Below, piece by piece: positions 1-6,202 of a DNA stretch of 6,470 nucleotides. Under the pieces are notes generated by a model that was given only the letters and a program-made list of their open reading frames with translations, searched no databases and had not been told where the DNA came from. Position numbers and translations under genes: made by a program. Origin of the DNA: an uncultured Oscillospiraceae bacterium. GTDB lineage: Bacteria; Bacillota_A; Clostridia; Oscillospirales; Oscillospiraceae. The stretch is taken from contig CAKTNU010000108.1 of NCBI GenBank assembly GCA_934589325.1, positions 1 through 6,470 of the forward strand. The letters run 5' to 3'. Position 1 is the stretch's first letter, and every line of letters starts with the position of its first letter.

Positions 1-1010
1 CCGTTGAGCTGTCCATGAAGGACCCCGATGCTCAGGAGATAATCAAGGCAATGATAAAGGACGCAGACGTCGTCGTCGAGTCCTTCAAGCCCGGCCAGAT
101 GAAGAAATTCGGTCTGGACTATGAAGCCGTCAAGCAGATCAACCCCGAGGTCATCTACTGCTCCGTTTCCGCCTGCGGGCAGACCGGCGCAAATGCCTGG
201 CGTCCCGGCTTTGACGTTATCGCTCAGGGCATGAGCGGCTTCATGGATATGCAGGGCGACCCCAACGGCGACCCCGTCAAGAGCGGCGTCACCATCGGCG
301 ACTACGTCGGCGCGTTCAACGCTTACGGCGCTATCGTCACCGCACTGTATTATAAGAAGAACACCGGCGAGGGTCAGTTCATCGACATCTCCCTGCTCGA
401 CGGTCTGATAAGCATCATGACCCCGATGGAGGGCGCCGCGACTCTCGACCTCAAGCCCACCCGTGCAGGCCGCCACCACAACACCCTCGCCCCTTACGGC
501 ATCTACCGCAGCGACAAGGGCGACAGCGTCATCATCGCCGCGTTCAGCGCAGGTCAGTGGAGCAAGCTCTGCAATGCTATCGGCAAGCCCGAGCTTCTGG
601 AGGACGAGCGCTTCCTCAGCATCGGCAGCCGTGCGGCAAACATCAAGGATCTTGAAGCGATACTTCAGGGCTGGCTCAGCTCCTTCGACACCATCGAGGA
701 AGCCATCGCCATTCTCGACAAGGCCGGCGTCGCCTGCTGCAAGATCCGCTCCGTCAACGAGGTCGCTCACGATCCCGCCATGTGGGACAGAGGCTGCCTG
801 ACCGAGATAGAGCTTCCGCCCAGCTACAAGGAGCACCGCACCTACAAGTGCAGAGGCCCGTGGATCCAGTACTCCAAGACTCCCGTTGAGATGAAGCGCG
901 CAGCGGATCTCGGCGAGAACAACTACGAGATACTCGAGAAGTACGGCTGGAGCAAGGAAAAGATAGACGAAAAGGAAGCCGAGTGGTCTTCCATGTTCCG
1001 CAAGCAGTAA
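1..1010 (+). CDS. CaiB/BaiF family (family III) CoA-transferase, 5'-truncated by the window
   Basis: Family III CoA-transferases move CoA between carboxylic acids through an aspartyl-CoA thioester; they are cytosolic, usually interlocked dimers. The frame is open from base 3, before the first in-window Met (base 15), and the start lies outside the window. Counting from that Met, the sequence shows VVVESFKPG near 19-27, a GQTG motif at 55-58, and GEGQFIDISLLDG at 118-130. Asp129 (codon 399-401) sits where the catalytic Asp of formyl-CoA transferase and CaiB lies. APYGIY at 159-164 and a C-terminal VNEVAHDPAMWDRG segment near 247-260 are also family-typical. About 335 residues are visible against a usual 380-430, so roughly 60-70 N-terminal residues are missing. 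A permease gene follows 44 nt after the TAA stop, suggesting a shared transcript for anion uptake and CoA activation. The family is secure; donor and acceptor acids are unknown. Confidence 0.93.
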   Translation, partial: VELSMKDPDAQEIIKAMIKDADVVVESFKPGQMKKFGLDYEAVKQINPEVIYCSVSACGQTGANAWRPGFDVIAQGMSGFMDMQGDPNGDPVKSGVTIGDYVGAFNAYGAIVTALYYKKNTGEGQFIDISLLDGLISIMTPMEGAATLDLKPTRAGRHHNTLAPYGIYRSDKGDSVIIAAFSAGQWSKLCNAIGKPELLEDERFLSIGSRAANIKDLEAILQGWLSSFDTIEEAIAILDKAGVACCKIRSVNEVAHDPAMWDRGCLTEIELPPSYKEHRTYKCRGPWIQYSKTPVEMKRAADLGENNYEILEKYGWSKEKIDEKEAEWSSMFRKQ

Positions 1011-1054
1011 GTTAAAAACCGGTTATCCGGATTTAATAAAGGAGAAAAGAAAAA

Positions 1055-2515
1055 ATGACCAAGACCAAGACTCAGAAGAGCTGGTACATCGATATGGCTA
1101 TCGTCGTTGCCATATATGCTCTCTTCCAGTTCGTTCTTCCCGCACCCGAACCTATCACCCGCGCCGGCATGGGCGTTGCCGGTATATTCATCGCGACCCT
1201 CTACCTGTGGATAAAGGTCGACATCGGCTGGCCTTCCCTGCTGTTCGTCGGCGTCGTCGGTCTGACCGGCGTCTGCTCCGGCACAAACCTCTTCGCAAAG
1301 ACCTGGGGCAACGTCATGGTCCCGTTCCTTGTCTGCGCGTTCATGCTGAACATGGTCATGAGCGAGACCGGCCTCACCCGCCGCTTCGCACTCGCCTTCG
1401 TCACTGCCAAGGGCAACCGCGGCAAGCCCTGGCGCATCATGATAATGTTCTTCCTCGCAGTTCTTCTCATGGGTCTTGTTTCCACCTCCTCCGCTATCTG
1501 CGTTCTGTTCATGGCTATCGCCGAGGAAATGTTCAGCATGACCGGCTACAAGAAGGGCGACCGTCTTGTTGAGACCACTATGATCGGTATCTTCTGGATG
1601 GCTCAGGGCGCAATGGCATTCACTCCTATCTCCCACGTCCTTATCCCCGCGATCTTCACCAACATTCTTAACGACTACGGTGTCGAGGTCACCTACGGTC
1701 AGTTCTCCCTGATATTCATCTTCATGGGTATCTTCGTGTTCCTCGGCTGGATCCTCATCTTCCGCTTCATCATCAAGCCCGACGTCAAGAAGATGGCTAA
1801 CCTCGACATCGACGCTCTCAAGGCTACCCTTAAGCCCATGAGCAAGCAGGAGTGGACCATTCTCATCGTCTACGGCATCGTCATCATCATCTGGTGCTTC
1901 CCCTCCCTTATCAAGATGATCCCCGGCTGCGCAGCCGTTGGCTCCTGGATGGCTTCTCTCGGCTCCGGTATTCCTCCGATGGTCGCCTGCGCCGTCCTCT
2001 GCATGATCAAGTACGAAGACAAGCCCATGCTTGACTACAAGGATTGCTGCCGCCGTATTCCCTGGGGCAGCGTGTTCATGATGACCGCCGTTATGGGTAC
2101 CGCTTACATCTTCGGTCTTGAAGAGTGCGGCATCACCCAGTGGCTCACCAACTCCCTCACCCCGATCATGTCCGGCGTCTCCCCCACCGTATTCGTTATC
2201 ATCGTTATCCTCTTCATCAACATCATGACCAACTGCGTTTCCAACACCCTGACTTCCTCCATGTACGCAGTTATCATGCCTATCGCAGCGGCAGTTGCAG
2301 GCGTCAACCCCATCGCAGTCGCTCTGCTCATCGCCGCAGGCTGCAACAGTGCATACGCACTGCCCAGCTCCTGCCCCGCTGCCGGCCTTGCTTCCGGTGC
2401 AGGCTGGACCCGCGTCGGCTTCCAGATCAAGTACGGCGCCCTGCTGATGGTCTGGACCATGGTCTGCTACCTCTGCATCGCCTACCCGATCCTGCTCAAG
2501 GTCTTCCCCTACTGA
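1055..2515 (+). CDS. DASS/SLC13-type anion permease (probable di/tricarboxylate or related organic-anion transporter)
   Basis: A 486-residue polytopic inner-membrane protein with about a dozen hydrophobic segments (for example around 12-30, 38-54, 62-74, 86-103, 128-155, 216-241, 267-290, 305-317, 337-355, 376-392, 402-427, 461-481). DASS proteins import carboxylates or sulfate, usually with sodium, using two repeated SNT hairpins. The second motif is present (NCVSNTLTSS, SNT at 396-398). The first appears as STSS at 143-146, so the usual Asn is missing. IPWGSVFMM at 335-343 and the ALPSSCPAAG hairpin at 435-444 occupy places where DASS proteins have a conserved Trp-Gly helix and the LPxxTPPNA loop; the latter is divergent. 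The start is fixed by AAAGGAG at 1038-1044, 10 nt ahead of the ATG. The stop is TGA followed directly by in-frame TAA. A CoA-transferase lies upstream and an FMN oxidoreductase downstream. Fold is confident; substrate and coupling ion are not. Confidence 0.88.
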   Translation: MTKTKTQKSWYIDMAIVVAIYALFQFVLPAPEPITRAGMGVAGIFIATLYLWIKVDIGWPSLLFVGVVGLTGVCSGTNLFAKTWGNVMVPFLVCAFMLNMVMSETGLTRRFALAFVTAKGNRGKPWRIMIMFFLAVLLMGLVSTSSAICVLFMAIAEEMFSMTGYKKGDRLVETTMIGIFWMAQGAMAFTPISHVLIPAIFTNILNDYGVEVTYGQFSLIFIFMGIFVFLGWILIFRFIIKPDVKKMANLDIDALKATLKPMSKQEWTILIVYGIVIIIWCFPSLIKMIPGCAAVGSWMASLGSGIPPMVACAVLCMIKYEDKPMLDYKDCCRRIPWGSVFMMTAVMGTAYIFGLEECGITQWLTNSLTPIMSGVSPTVFVIIVILFINIMTNCVSNTLTSSMYAVIMPIAAAVAGVNPIAVALLIAAGCNSAYALPSSCPAAGLASGAGWTRVGFQIKYGALLMVWTMVCYLCIAYPILLKVFPY

Positions 2516-2575
2516 TAAATAGCTGAAGCACAGTAAAACACAATCAACCTGATCGCTTAAACGGAGGTTTTTGCA

Positions 2576-3547
2576 ATGAAAGAGATCAAAACGTTTGTAA
2601 CCGAGAAGCTCGGTATCAAGTACCCGATAATTGCTGCCTGCATGCAGTGGATATCCAAGGCTGAACTGGTCGCTGCGGTTTCCGAAGCCGGTGGTCTGGG
2701 CGTGCTGTCCTCCTCTACCTTCTTCACCGCAGAGGATCTCAGAGCCGAGATCAAAAAGGTCAAGTCCCTCACCGACAAGCCCTTCGCAGTCAACATCACC
2801 TTCCTGCCCGCATCCTTCGAGCCTGACTTTGACGGCTATATCCGAGTCTGCAAGGAAGAGGGCGTCAAGATAATCGAGACTGCCGGCCGTATTCCTTCTC
2901 CCGAACGCATCGCAGCCATCAAGGAGATCGGCTTCTGGATGCACAAGTGCACCATCGTAAAGCATGCTCTTAAGGCTCAAGGCGCCGGCTGCAACATGAT
3001 CGTCGCCGACGGTTTCGAGTGCGCCGGTCACCCCGGTGAGAACGACATCGGCTCCATGGTCCTGACTCCCGCAATGATAAAGAACCTCAAGGTCCCCGTC
3101 GTCACCGCGGGCGGCGTCAGCACCGGCCGCCAGATGGCAGCAGCTCTGATGCTCGGCGCAGAGGGCGTGTACATGGGTACCCGCTTCCTGCTGACCAAGG
3201 AGTGCCCGGTCCTCGACTGCGTCAAGGAGCAGATCGCTTCCTCCGCTTCCGAGATGGACACCATCCTCATGCTCCGCAGCTACAGAAACACCACCCGCGC
3301 CTACAAGACCGCGATGACCGAGAGCGTCGTTGCCCGTGAGAAGGAAGGCAAGCCCTTTGCAGAGGTCCAGCCCGACATCAACGGCGGCGAGGTCCGCAAG
3401 ATGTTCTTCGAGAACGGCGATGTGAGCAACAAGGCTTACATCTGCGTCGGTCAGAGCGTCGGCCTTGTCGACAGCGTCGTCTCCGTTAAGGACGCTATCG
3501 AGGGCGTTATGGCAGAATGTGTCGAGACTCTCGGCAAGTTCAACTGA
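2576..3547 (+). CDS. NAD(P)H-dependent FMN oxidoreductase of the FabK / nitronate monooxygenase (2-nitropropane dioxygenase-like) family
   Basis: A 323-residue cytosolic TIM-barrel flavoprotein. Family members bind FMN and act as nitronate monooxygenases, FabK enoyl-ACP reductases or related enzymes. Visible motifs in order: GIKYPIIAACMQ at 13-24, AAVSEAGGLGVLSS at 33-46, KPFAVNI at 68-74, an ECAGHPGE segment at 148-155 with His152 at the position of the conserved catalytic His, VPVVTAGGVSTGRQMAAA at 173-190 for phosphate binding, and GAEGVYMGTRF at 194-204. Family members usually read (A/S)GGH before the His; here it is CAGH. GGAGG at 2563-2567 lies 8 nt before the ATG, so the start is secure. 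The gene follows the permease by 60 nt and ends in TGA 45 nt before a strong terminator, making it the last gene of the transcript. A role on a CoA ester made by the upstream CoA-transferase is possible but inferred; FabK-like fatty-acid synthesis is less likely because no fab genes are visible nearby. Confidence 0.9.
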   Translation: MKEIKTFVTEKLGIKYPIIAACMQWISKAELVAAVSEAGGLGVLSSSTFFTAEDLRAEIKKVKSLTDKPFAVNITFLPASFEPDFDGYIRVCKEEGVKIIETAGRIPSPERIAAIKEIGFWMHKCTIVKHALKAQGAGCNMIVADGFECAGHPGENDIGSMVLTPAMIKNLKVPVVTAGGVSTGRQMAAALMLGAEGVYMGTRFLLTKECPVLDCVKEQIASSASEMDTILMLRSYRNTTRAYKTAMTESVVAREKEGKPFAEVQPDINGGEVRKMFFENGDVSNKAYICVGQSVGLVDSVVSVKDAIEGVMAECVETLGKFN

Positions 3548-3592
3548 TCCGCTTACATCTTTTATCCTCCCTCCATCTCCCCCGAGGAGGAG

Positions 3593-3625
3593 TCCCCCGT
3601 CCAACAGGACGGGGGATTTATATTT
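3593..3625 (+). terminator. Rho-independent terminator of the CoA-transferase / permease / oxidoreductase transcript
   Basis: A perfect 10-bp stem, TCCCCCGTCC (3593-3602) with GGACGGGGGA (3607-3616), closes a 4-nt AACA loop and is followed at once by the T-rich run TTTATATTT (3617-3625). It lies 45 nt after the stop of the oxidoreductase gene in the correct orientation. Confidence 0.93.
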
Positions 3626-3641
3626 GCCGGGGAAAAGTCAG

Positions 3642-3679
3642 ACGGCCGGAACCCTTGAGAGATCAAAGGTCCCGGCCGT
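3642..3679. other. Imperfect GC-rich hairpin, possible second terminator or repeat-derived stem
   Basis: ACGGCCGG (3642-3649) pairs with CCGGCCGT (3672-3679). Inside, ACC pairs with GGT and TTG with CAA, with single mismatches between blocks and a 6-nt loop at 3658-3663. On the + strand it is followed by TTTATG, too weak a U-tract to call a terminator firmly. It lies 17 nt after the main terminator, so it may be a backup stop. Confidence 0.45.
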
Positions 3680-3746
3680 TTATGCTGTCTGCGGTTTGGT
3701 TTATTTGATTTGGTATAGTTGCGGTACGAATGGCAGAAAAGCCGCC

Positions 3747-3950
3747 CCGCGGAGCGCTTCCCCTTCAGGGGAAATACCCGACGCTTGCGTCGGGGGATGG
3801 GGTCGCCATGGCTGGAATATTGCCAATGGGGAAAAGACAGTACCGGCCTTTACTCCGCCTTGTCTTTTCCACCTTGGCGCTTTCTAAGCCCCGGCGACCC
3901 CTCAGTCGGCTCCGCCGACAGCTCCCCTTCCAGGGGAGCCGCTCCGCGAG
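3747..3950. repeat. Composite inverted-repeat element 1 (paired double-hairpin units, MITE-like shape)
   Basis: The left unit (3747-3807) holds a TTCCCC/GGGGAA hairpin and then a CCCGACG/CGTCGGG hairpin, ending in GGATGGGGTCGCC. The right unit (3893-3940) is its mirror: GGCGACCCCTCAG, a GTCGGC/GCCGAC hairpin and a GCTCCCC/GGGGAGC hairpin. GGGGTCGCC (3799-3807) is the exact reverse complement of 3893-3901. Between the units, GGAAAAGACA (3830-3839) pairs perfectly with TGTCTTTTCC (3861-3870). The outer ends also match as inverted repeats: CGCGGAGCGCTTCCCC on the left against GGGGAGCCGCTCCGCG on the right. The whole segment can fold into one long imperfect stem. Open frames across it give low-complexity Pro/Ser/Arg-rich peptides and are not credible genes. 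Confidence 0.75.
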
Positions 3951-3956
3951 GGTCCT

Positions 3957-4151
3957 TGCTTCCCCCTTTAGGGGGAAGTGGCGCGGAGCGCCGATGGGGG
4001 CGCCATGGCTGAACGAGTGCCATTGTCTGTGCCTTATGCGTGGTTGGACAAGACGTGTCCGGGCGTGTGCATGATCTGACCCTGGCAGTTACGTAAGCCC
4101 GGCGCCCCATCAGTCAGCCGTAGGCTGACAGCTTCCCCTGAAGGGGAAGCC
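3957..4151. repeat. Composite inverted-repeat element 2 (paired double-hairpin units)
   Basis: Same layout as element 1 with different stems. The left unit has CTTCCCCC/GGGGGAAG (3959-3978), then GGCGC/GCGCC, then GATGGGGGCGCC (3993-4004). About 100 nt of spacer follows, then GGCGCCCCATC (4101-4111), the hairpin GTCAGCC/GGCTGAC (4113-4129) and GCTTCCCC/GGGGAAGC (4131-4150). The two units are inverted relative to each other, and the stems differ in sequence from element 1 while keeping pairing, which suggests selection on structure. It lies just downstream of the exporter gene's stop on the minus strand, so the last hairpin may help end or protect that transcript, although no T-tract follows it. 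Confidence 0.7.
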
Positions 4152-4175
4152 TTGGGACTCTGCTTCCCCCCCAGC

Positions 4176-5204
4176 TCACCAGATGCCCATGACGTGCTGC
4201 ATCAGCAGGCTCACGGCGGCGATGCACACCCAGCAGCAGCCGCCGAGCAGCAGCGGCTTGCCGCCGCCCTTTACCAGCTTGACTATATTGCTGTTCAGCC
4301 CGATAGCCGCCATAGCCATGATGATGAAGAACTTGCTCAGCTCCTTCAGCGGGCTGAACATGGCCGCGGGCACGCCGAGAGACGTGCAGATCGTAGTGAC
4401 AACCGACGCGCAGACGAACCACAGGATGAACATGGGGAAGGCGTTTTTCAGCTTGAAGCCGCCCTGCCCTTTTCCGGCCTTCTTCGCCTGCATCAGGGAC
4501 AGCACCAGAGTGATCGGGATAATAGCCAGCGTGCGGGTGAGCTTGACGGTCACGGCCTTGTCCAGCGTCTGACTTCCGAGGCCCCACATGCTGTCCCACG
4601 TGGAGGCCGCCGCCGTGACGGAGGAGGTATCGTTCACCGCGGTACCGGCAAAGATGCCGAAGGCCTCGCCGGAGCCTGTGTCAAAGCCGAGCGCCTGCCC
4701 CAGCAGCGGGAACAGCAGCGCCGCCAGCACATTGAAAAAGAATATGACCGATATCGACTGCGCCACCTTCTCGTCGTCCGCGTGGATCACGGGCGCGGTG
4801 GCGGCAATGGCGCTGCCGCCGCAGATGGACGAGCCGACGCCGATCAGCGTGCAGGTGTCGGCGTCGATGCGCAGCAGCTTATGCATGGCAAAGGCCGCCA
4901 GCAGCGACGCGGTGATGGTGCACACGATGATCGGCAGGGACTGCCTGCCGGTCTGCAGCACCACACTGAGGTTCAGCCCGAAGCCGAGCAGCACCACGGC
5001 GGCCTGCAGCACCTTCTTGGACGTAAAGCCTATACCCGGCCGGCAGGTATCGCCCGGAGTCCATATCAGGGCGATGATCATGCCGATAAGTATGGAGAAC
5101 ACCGGCCCGCCGATAACCGGCACCAGCCTGCCCAGCAGCCATGAGGGAACGGCAATGGCAAGGCAGACGGCTATTCCCGGCAGTTTTTTCTTGATGGATC
5201 GCAT
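4176..5204 (-). CDS. YeiH/UPF0324 family putative sulfate exporter
   Basis: A 342-residue polytopic inner-membrane protein of the UPF0324 (YeiH/YadS, Cons_hypoth698) family, often annotated as a putative sulfate exporter; the substrate is not well established for the family. Diagnostic motifs: [13 protein letters not shown] (34-46), [13 protein letters not shown] (68-80), [19 protein letters not shown] (122-140), [13 protein letters not shown] (187-199), [10 protein letters not shown] (221-230) and [11 protein letters not shown] (297-307). Ten or so hydrophobic segments are visible and the length is normal. An in-frame upstream ATG at 5246 would add 14 polar residues and overlap the regulator gene. 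I chose 5204 because AGGAG (complement of 5211-5215) lies 6 nt before it and the basic [10 protein letters not shown] start suits the first membrane segment. The regulator gene ends 17 nt upstream, so the two are almost surely one operon. Similar annotated genes could be named yeiH, but orthology is not shown. Confidence 0.92.
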   Translation of the reverse strand: MRSIKKKLPGIAVCLAIAVPSWLLGRLVPVIGGPVFSILIGMIIALIWTPGDTCRPGIGFTSKKVLQAAVVLLGFGLNLSVVLQTGRQSLPIIVCTITASLLAAFAMHKLLRIDADTCTLIGVGSSICGGSAIAATAPVIHADDEKVAQSISVIFFFNVLAALLFPLLGQALGFDTGSGEAFGIFAGTAVNDTSSVTAAASTWDSMWGLGSQTLDKAVTVKLTRTLAIIPITLVLSLMQAKKAGKGQGGFKLKNAFPMFILWFVCASVVTTICTSLGVPAAMFSPLKELSKFFIIMAMAAIGLNSNIVKLVKGGGKPLLLGGCCWVCIAAVSLLMQHVMGIW

Positions 5205-5221
5205 GACTCTCTCCTGTTCTT
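5205..5221 (-). promoter_or_regulatory. Ribosome binding site that decides the exporter start
   Basis: Read on the minus strand, AGGAG (complement of 5211-5215) stands 6 nt before the ATG at 5204-5202 within the 17-nt gap after the regulator stop. The alternative ATG at 5246 lies inside the end of the regulator gene. Confidence 0.75.
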
Positions 5222-5596
5222 TCAGCGGTGGTCGCATTTGCGGCACTGGATCATGGGCGTGTCGCTCTCGTCCTTATAGAACACGCCTGCCCACTGGCAG
5301 ATGCTCTGCAGGATCGGGACAACGGACATGCCCTTTTCCGTCAGCGAATATTCGACCCGCGGCGGTATCTCGTCATAGGACCTGCGCTCGACGATGCCGT
5401 TGGCGATCAGCCCCTTCAGCGTGGAGGCAAGCACTGCGTCGGTGATATTGCCCATCTCGCGGCGCAGCTCACTGTACCGCAGCGTGCCCAGCGCCGCCAG
5501 CACGCATATGATGCGCGAGTTCCACTTCCCGCCGAACAGCTCCATGCCGTACTCCAGCGGGCAGCGGATGTCCTTCTCCAGCTTTCTCTGATACAT
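5222..5596 (-). CDS. HxlR (DUF24) family winged-helix transcriptional regulator
   Basis: A 124-residue dimeric winged-helix DNA-binding protein. Typical features in order: [19 protein letters not shown] at 12-30, the recognition-helix region [24 protein letters not shown] at 40-63, and the wing with [13 protein letters not shown] at 77-89, then a C-terminal dimer helix ending in W102. Cys12 just before the GGKW motif is the conserved N-terminal Cys that in characterised relatives (YodB, HypR) senses quinones, aldehydes or hypochlorite; that sensing role here is inferred. The C-terminus adds CxxC (Cys118, Cys121), which could bind metal or form disulfides and is worth noting. AGGAGGT (complement of 5603-5609) is 6 nt before the ATG. 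It leads a two-gene operon with the YeiH-type exporter and is transcribed toward it, so autoregulation and control of the exporter are likely. Confidence 0.93.
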   Translation of the reverse strand: MYQRKLEKDIRCPLEYGMELFGGKWNSRIICVLAALGTLRYSELRREMGNITDAVLASTLKGLIANGIVERRSYDEIPPRVEYSLTEKGMSVVPILQSICQWAGVFYKDESDTPMIQCRKCDHR

Positions 5597-5621
5597 AGCC
5601 GCACCTCCTGTTCTTCCCTAC

Positions 5622-5650
5622 ATTATAATGATATACCCGGCGGAAAACAA
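5622..5650 (-). promoter_or_regulatory. Candidate sigma-A promoter of the HxlR-exporter operon
   Basis: Read on the minus strand, a perfect -10 TATAAT (complement of 5622-5627) has a 17-bp spacer to TTGTTT (complement of 5645-5650), a 3-of-6 match to the -35 consensus. Transcription would begin around 5615, giving a short leader to the ATG at 5596. The -10 sits in the palindrome CATTATAATG, so TATAAT reads on both strands, but nothing on the + strand uses it. Confidence 0.65.
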
Positions 5651-5653
5651 GTA

Positions 5654-5671
5654 ACTATAAAATTTATGAGT
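5654..5671. promoter_or_regulatory. Candidate HxlR operator, dyad copy 1
   Basis: The + strand reads ACTATAAAATTTATGAGT, an 18-bp dyad of the form ACT-3N-AAATTT-3N-AGT, symmetric at 12 of 18 positions. It lies 3 bp upstream of the -35 element of the HxlR promoter. A second copy with 17 of 18 bases identical (inverted) stands at 6194-6211 upstream of the flavoprotein gene. It partly overlaps the terminator stem at 5666-5695. Assignment to the HxlR protein is inferred from position and repetition. Confidence 0.55.
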
Positions 5672-5698
5672 GGGCACGCTTCCATGCCCACTCATATT
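5661..5698 (-). terminator. Intrinsic terminator of the flavoprotein gene, possibly bidirectional
   Basis: ATGAGTGGGCA (5666-5676) pairs perfectly over 11 bp with TGCCCACTCAT (5685-5695) around an 8-nt loop. On the minus strand it starts 3 nt after the TAA stop and is followed by AAATTTTATAG, a moderate U-tract. On the + strand it is flanked by AAATTT before and ATTTT after, so it could also stop transcription from the other side. It separates the flavoprotein transcript from the downstream HxlR operon on the same strand. Confidence 0.85.
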
Positions 5699-6094
5699 TT
5701 ACAGTTCTTTCTTATTGTCCGCGCCGGGAGTGGTGACGATGACCTTCTCCGGCGTGATGATCAGCACGCCCTTCGCGGTGGCAGCGCCGCTGAACATCTT
5801 CTCCACCATGGCCTTAAAGGTGCTGACCACCTCGCCCTCGGTGACGTACTGCGCCGTGCCCTTGACCTGATAGCCCTCGAGCTTCTGCGCATCGTAAACC
5901 GATATTGCGATCCTGCCGCCGTTGACGGCGATGTTTTTCAGCGTCGTGTCCAGAAACACGTCGCCGACGACCAGCCTGCCGTCAGGGGTCACATCCTTGA
6001 ACGCGACGGGCACCACATTGGGCTCTCCGTCGGCGCAGGTCGCAAGATCCCACATCCCGCTCTTGAGCAGCTTTACAACGTTCTCATTCAGCAT
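5699..6094 (-). CDS. Pyridoxamine 5'-phosphate oxidase-like FMN-binding split-barrel protein
   Basis: A 131-residue cytosolic protein of the PNPOx-like split beta-barrel superfamily, which usually binds FMN or F420 as a dimer. Visible parts: WDLATCADGEPNVVPVAF at 15-32 (first strands), DGRLVVGDVFLDTTLKNI at 38-55 (flavin-phosphate region), GRIAISVYD at 60-68, GYQVKGTAQYV at 74-84, and AKGVLIITPEKVIVTTPG at 107-124, ending ADNKKEL. Length and the short conserved tail fit a compact, stand-alone subfamily rather than true PdxH (about 200+ residues). AGGAGG (complement of 6103-6108) lies 8 nt before the ATG. It has its own promoter and terminator. A dyad shared with the HxlR promoter lies upstream, hinting at common control. 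The substrate is unknown; a redox or detoxification role would fit but is inferred. Confidence 0.9.
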   Translation of the reverse strand: MLNENVVKLLKSGMWDLATCADGEPNVVPVAFKDVTPDGRLVVGDVFLDTTLKNIAVNGGRIAISVYDAQKLEGYQVKGTAQYVTEGEVVSTFKAMVEKMFSGAATAKGVLIITPEKVIVTTPGADNKKEL

Positions 6095-6142
6095 GATAAG
6101 TTCCTCCTTGTATCCGAGCCCTCCGGCTCATCTGCTGTGCTC

Positions 6143-6171
6143 ATTATATGGCGCATACAAAGGGAACGGAA
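6143..6171 (-). promoter_or_regulatory. Candidate promoter of the flavoprotein gene, with weak -35
   Basis: Read on the minus strand, a perfect TATAAT (complement of 6143-6148) stands 48 bp upstream of the ATG. The hexamer 17 bp further up is TTCCGT (complement of 6166-6171), which matches the -35 consensus at only two positions. A good -10 with a poor -35, and a dyad centred about 65 bp upstream of the expected transcription start, resembles an activator-dependent promoter. Confidence 0.55.
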
Positions 6172-6183
6172 GATATGGGTCGG

Positions 6184-6202
6184 TTTATGAGTGACTCATA
6201 AA
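6184..6202. promoter_or_regulatory. Perfect 19-bp palindrome upstream of the flavoprotein gene
   Basis: TTTATGAGTGACTCATAAA has perfect 9-bp arms around a single central G. It lies just upstream of the weak -35 and overlaps the second dyad copy by 9 bp. It looks like a dimeric-regulator binding site; no T-tract or hairpin-terminator context is present. Confidence 0.6.

Noticed and set aside
923..3604. 893-residue open frame on the minus strand
   Set aside because: It runs antisense to the transporter and oxidoreductase genes, which have clear family motifs and ribosome binding sites. Its protein is low-complexity and rich in Asp, Gly, His and Glu, as expected from reading strongly C-ending codons backwards.
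3691..3719. Plus-strand promoter with TATAGT at 3714-3719
   Set aside because: There is no recognisable -35 at the right spacing and no gene downstream before the repeats.
3465..4110. Several 63-140 residue open frames on both strands across the intergenic repeats
   Set aside because: They translate the hairpin repeats into Pro/Arg/Ser-rich peptides, have no convincing ribosome binding site, and some start inside the oxidoreductase gene or cross its terminator.
3747..4151. CRISPR array
   Set aside because: The repeats are few, of unequal length, internally palindromic and inverted relative to each other, without regular unique spacers or cas genes.
4152..5144. 330-residue open frame on the plus strand
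   Set aside because: It is antisense to the YeiH-type exporter; its composition is His/Gln/Arg/Ala-rich with no motif, and it starts in the repeat.
5204..5246. Longer N-terminus for the YeiH-type exporter from the ATG at 5246
   Set aside because: It would overlap the regulator gene by 25 nt, and it lacks the AGGAG site that precedes the ATG at 5204.
5228..6190. 320-residue open frame on the plus strand
   Set aside because: It is antisense to the HxlR and flavoprotein genes and reads straight through their terminator and promoter regions.
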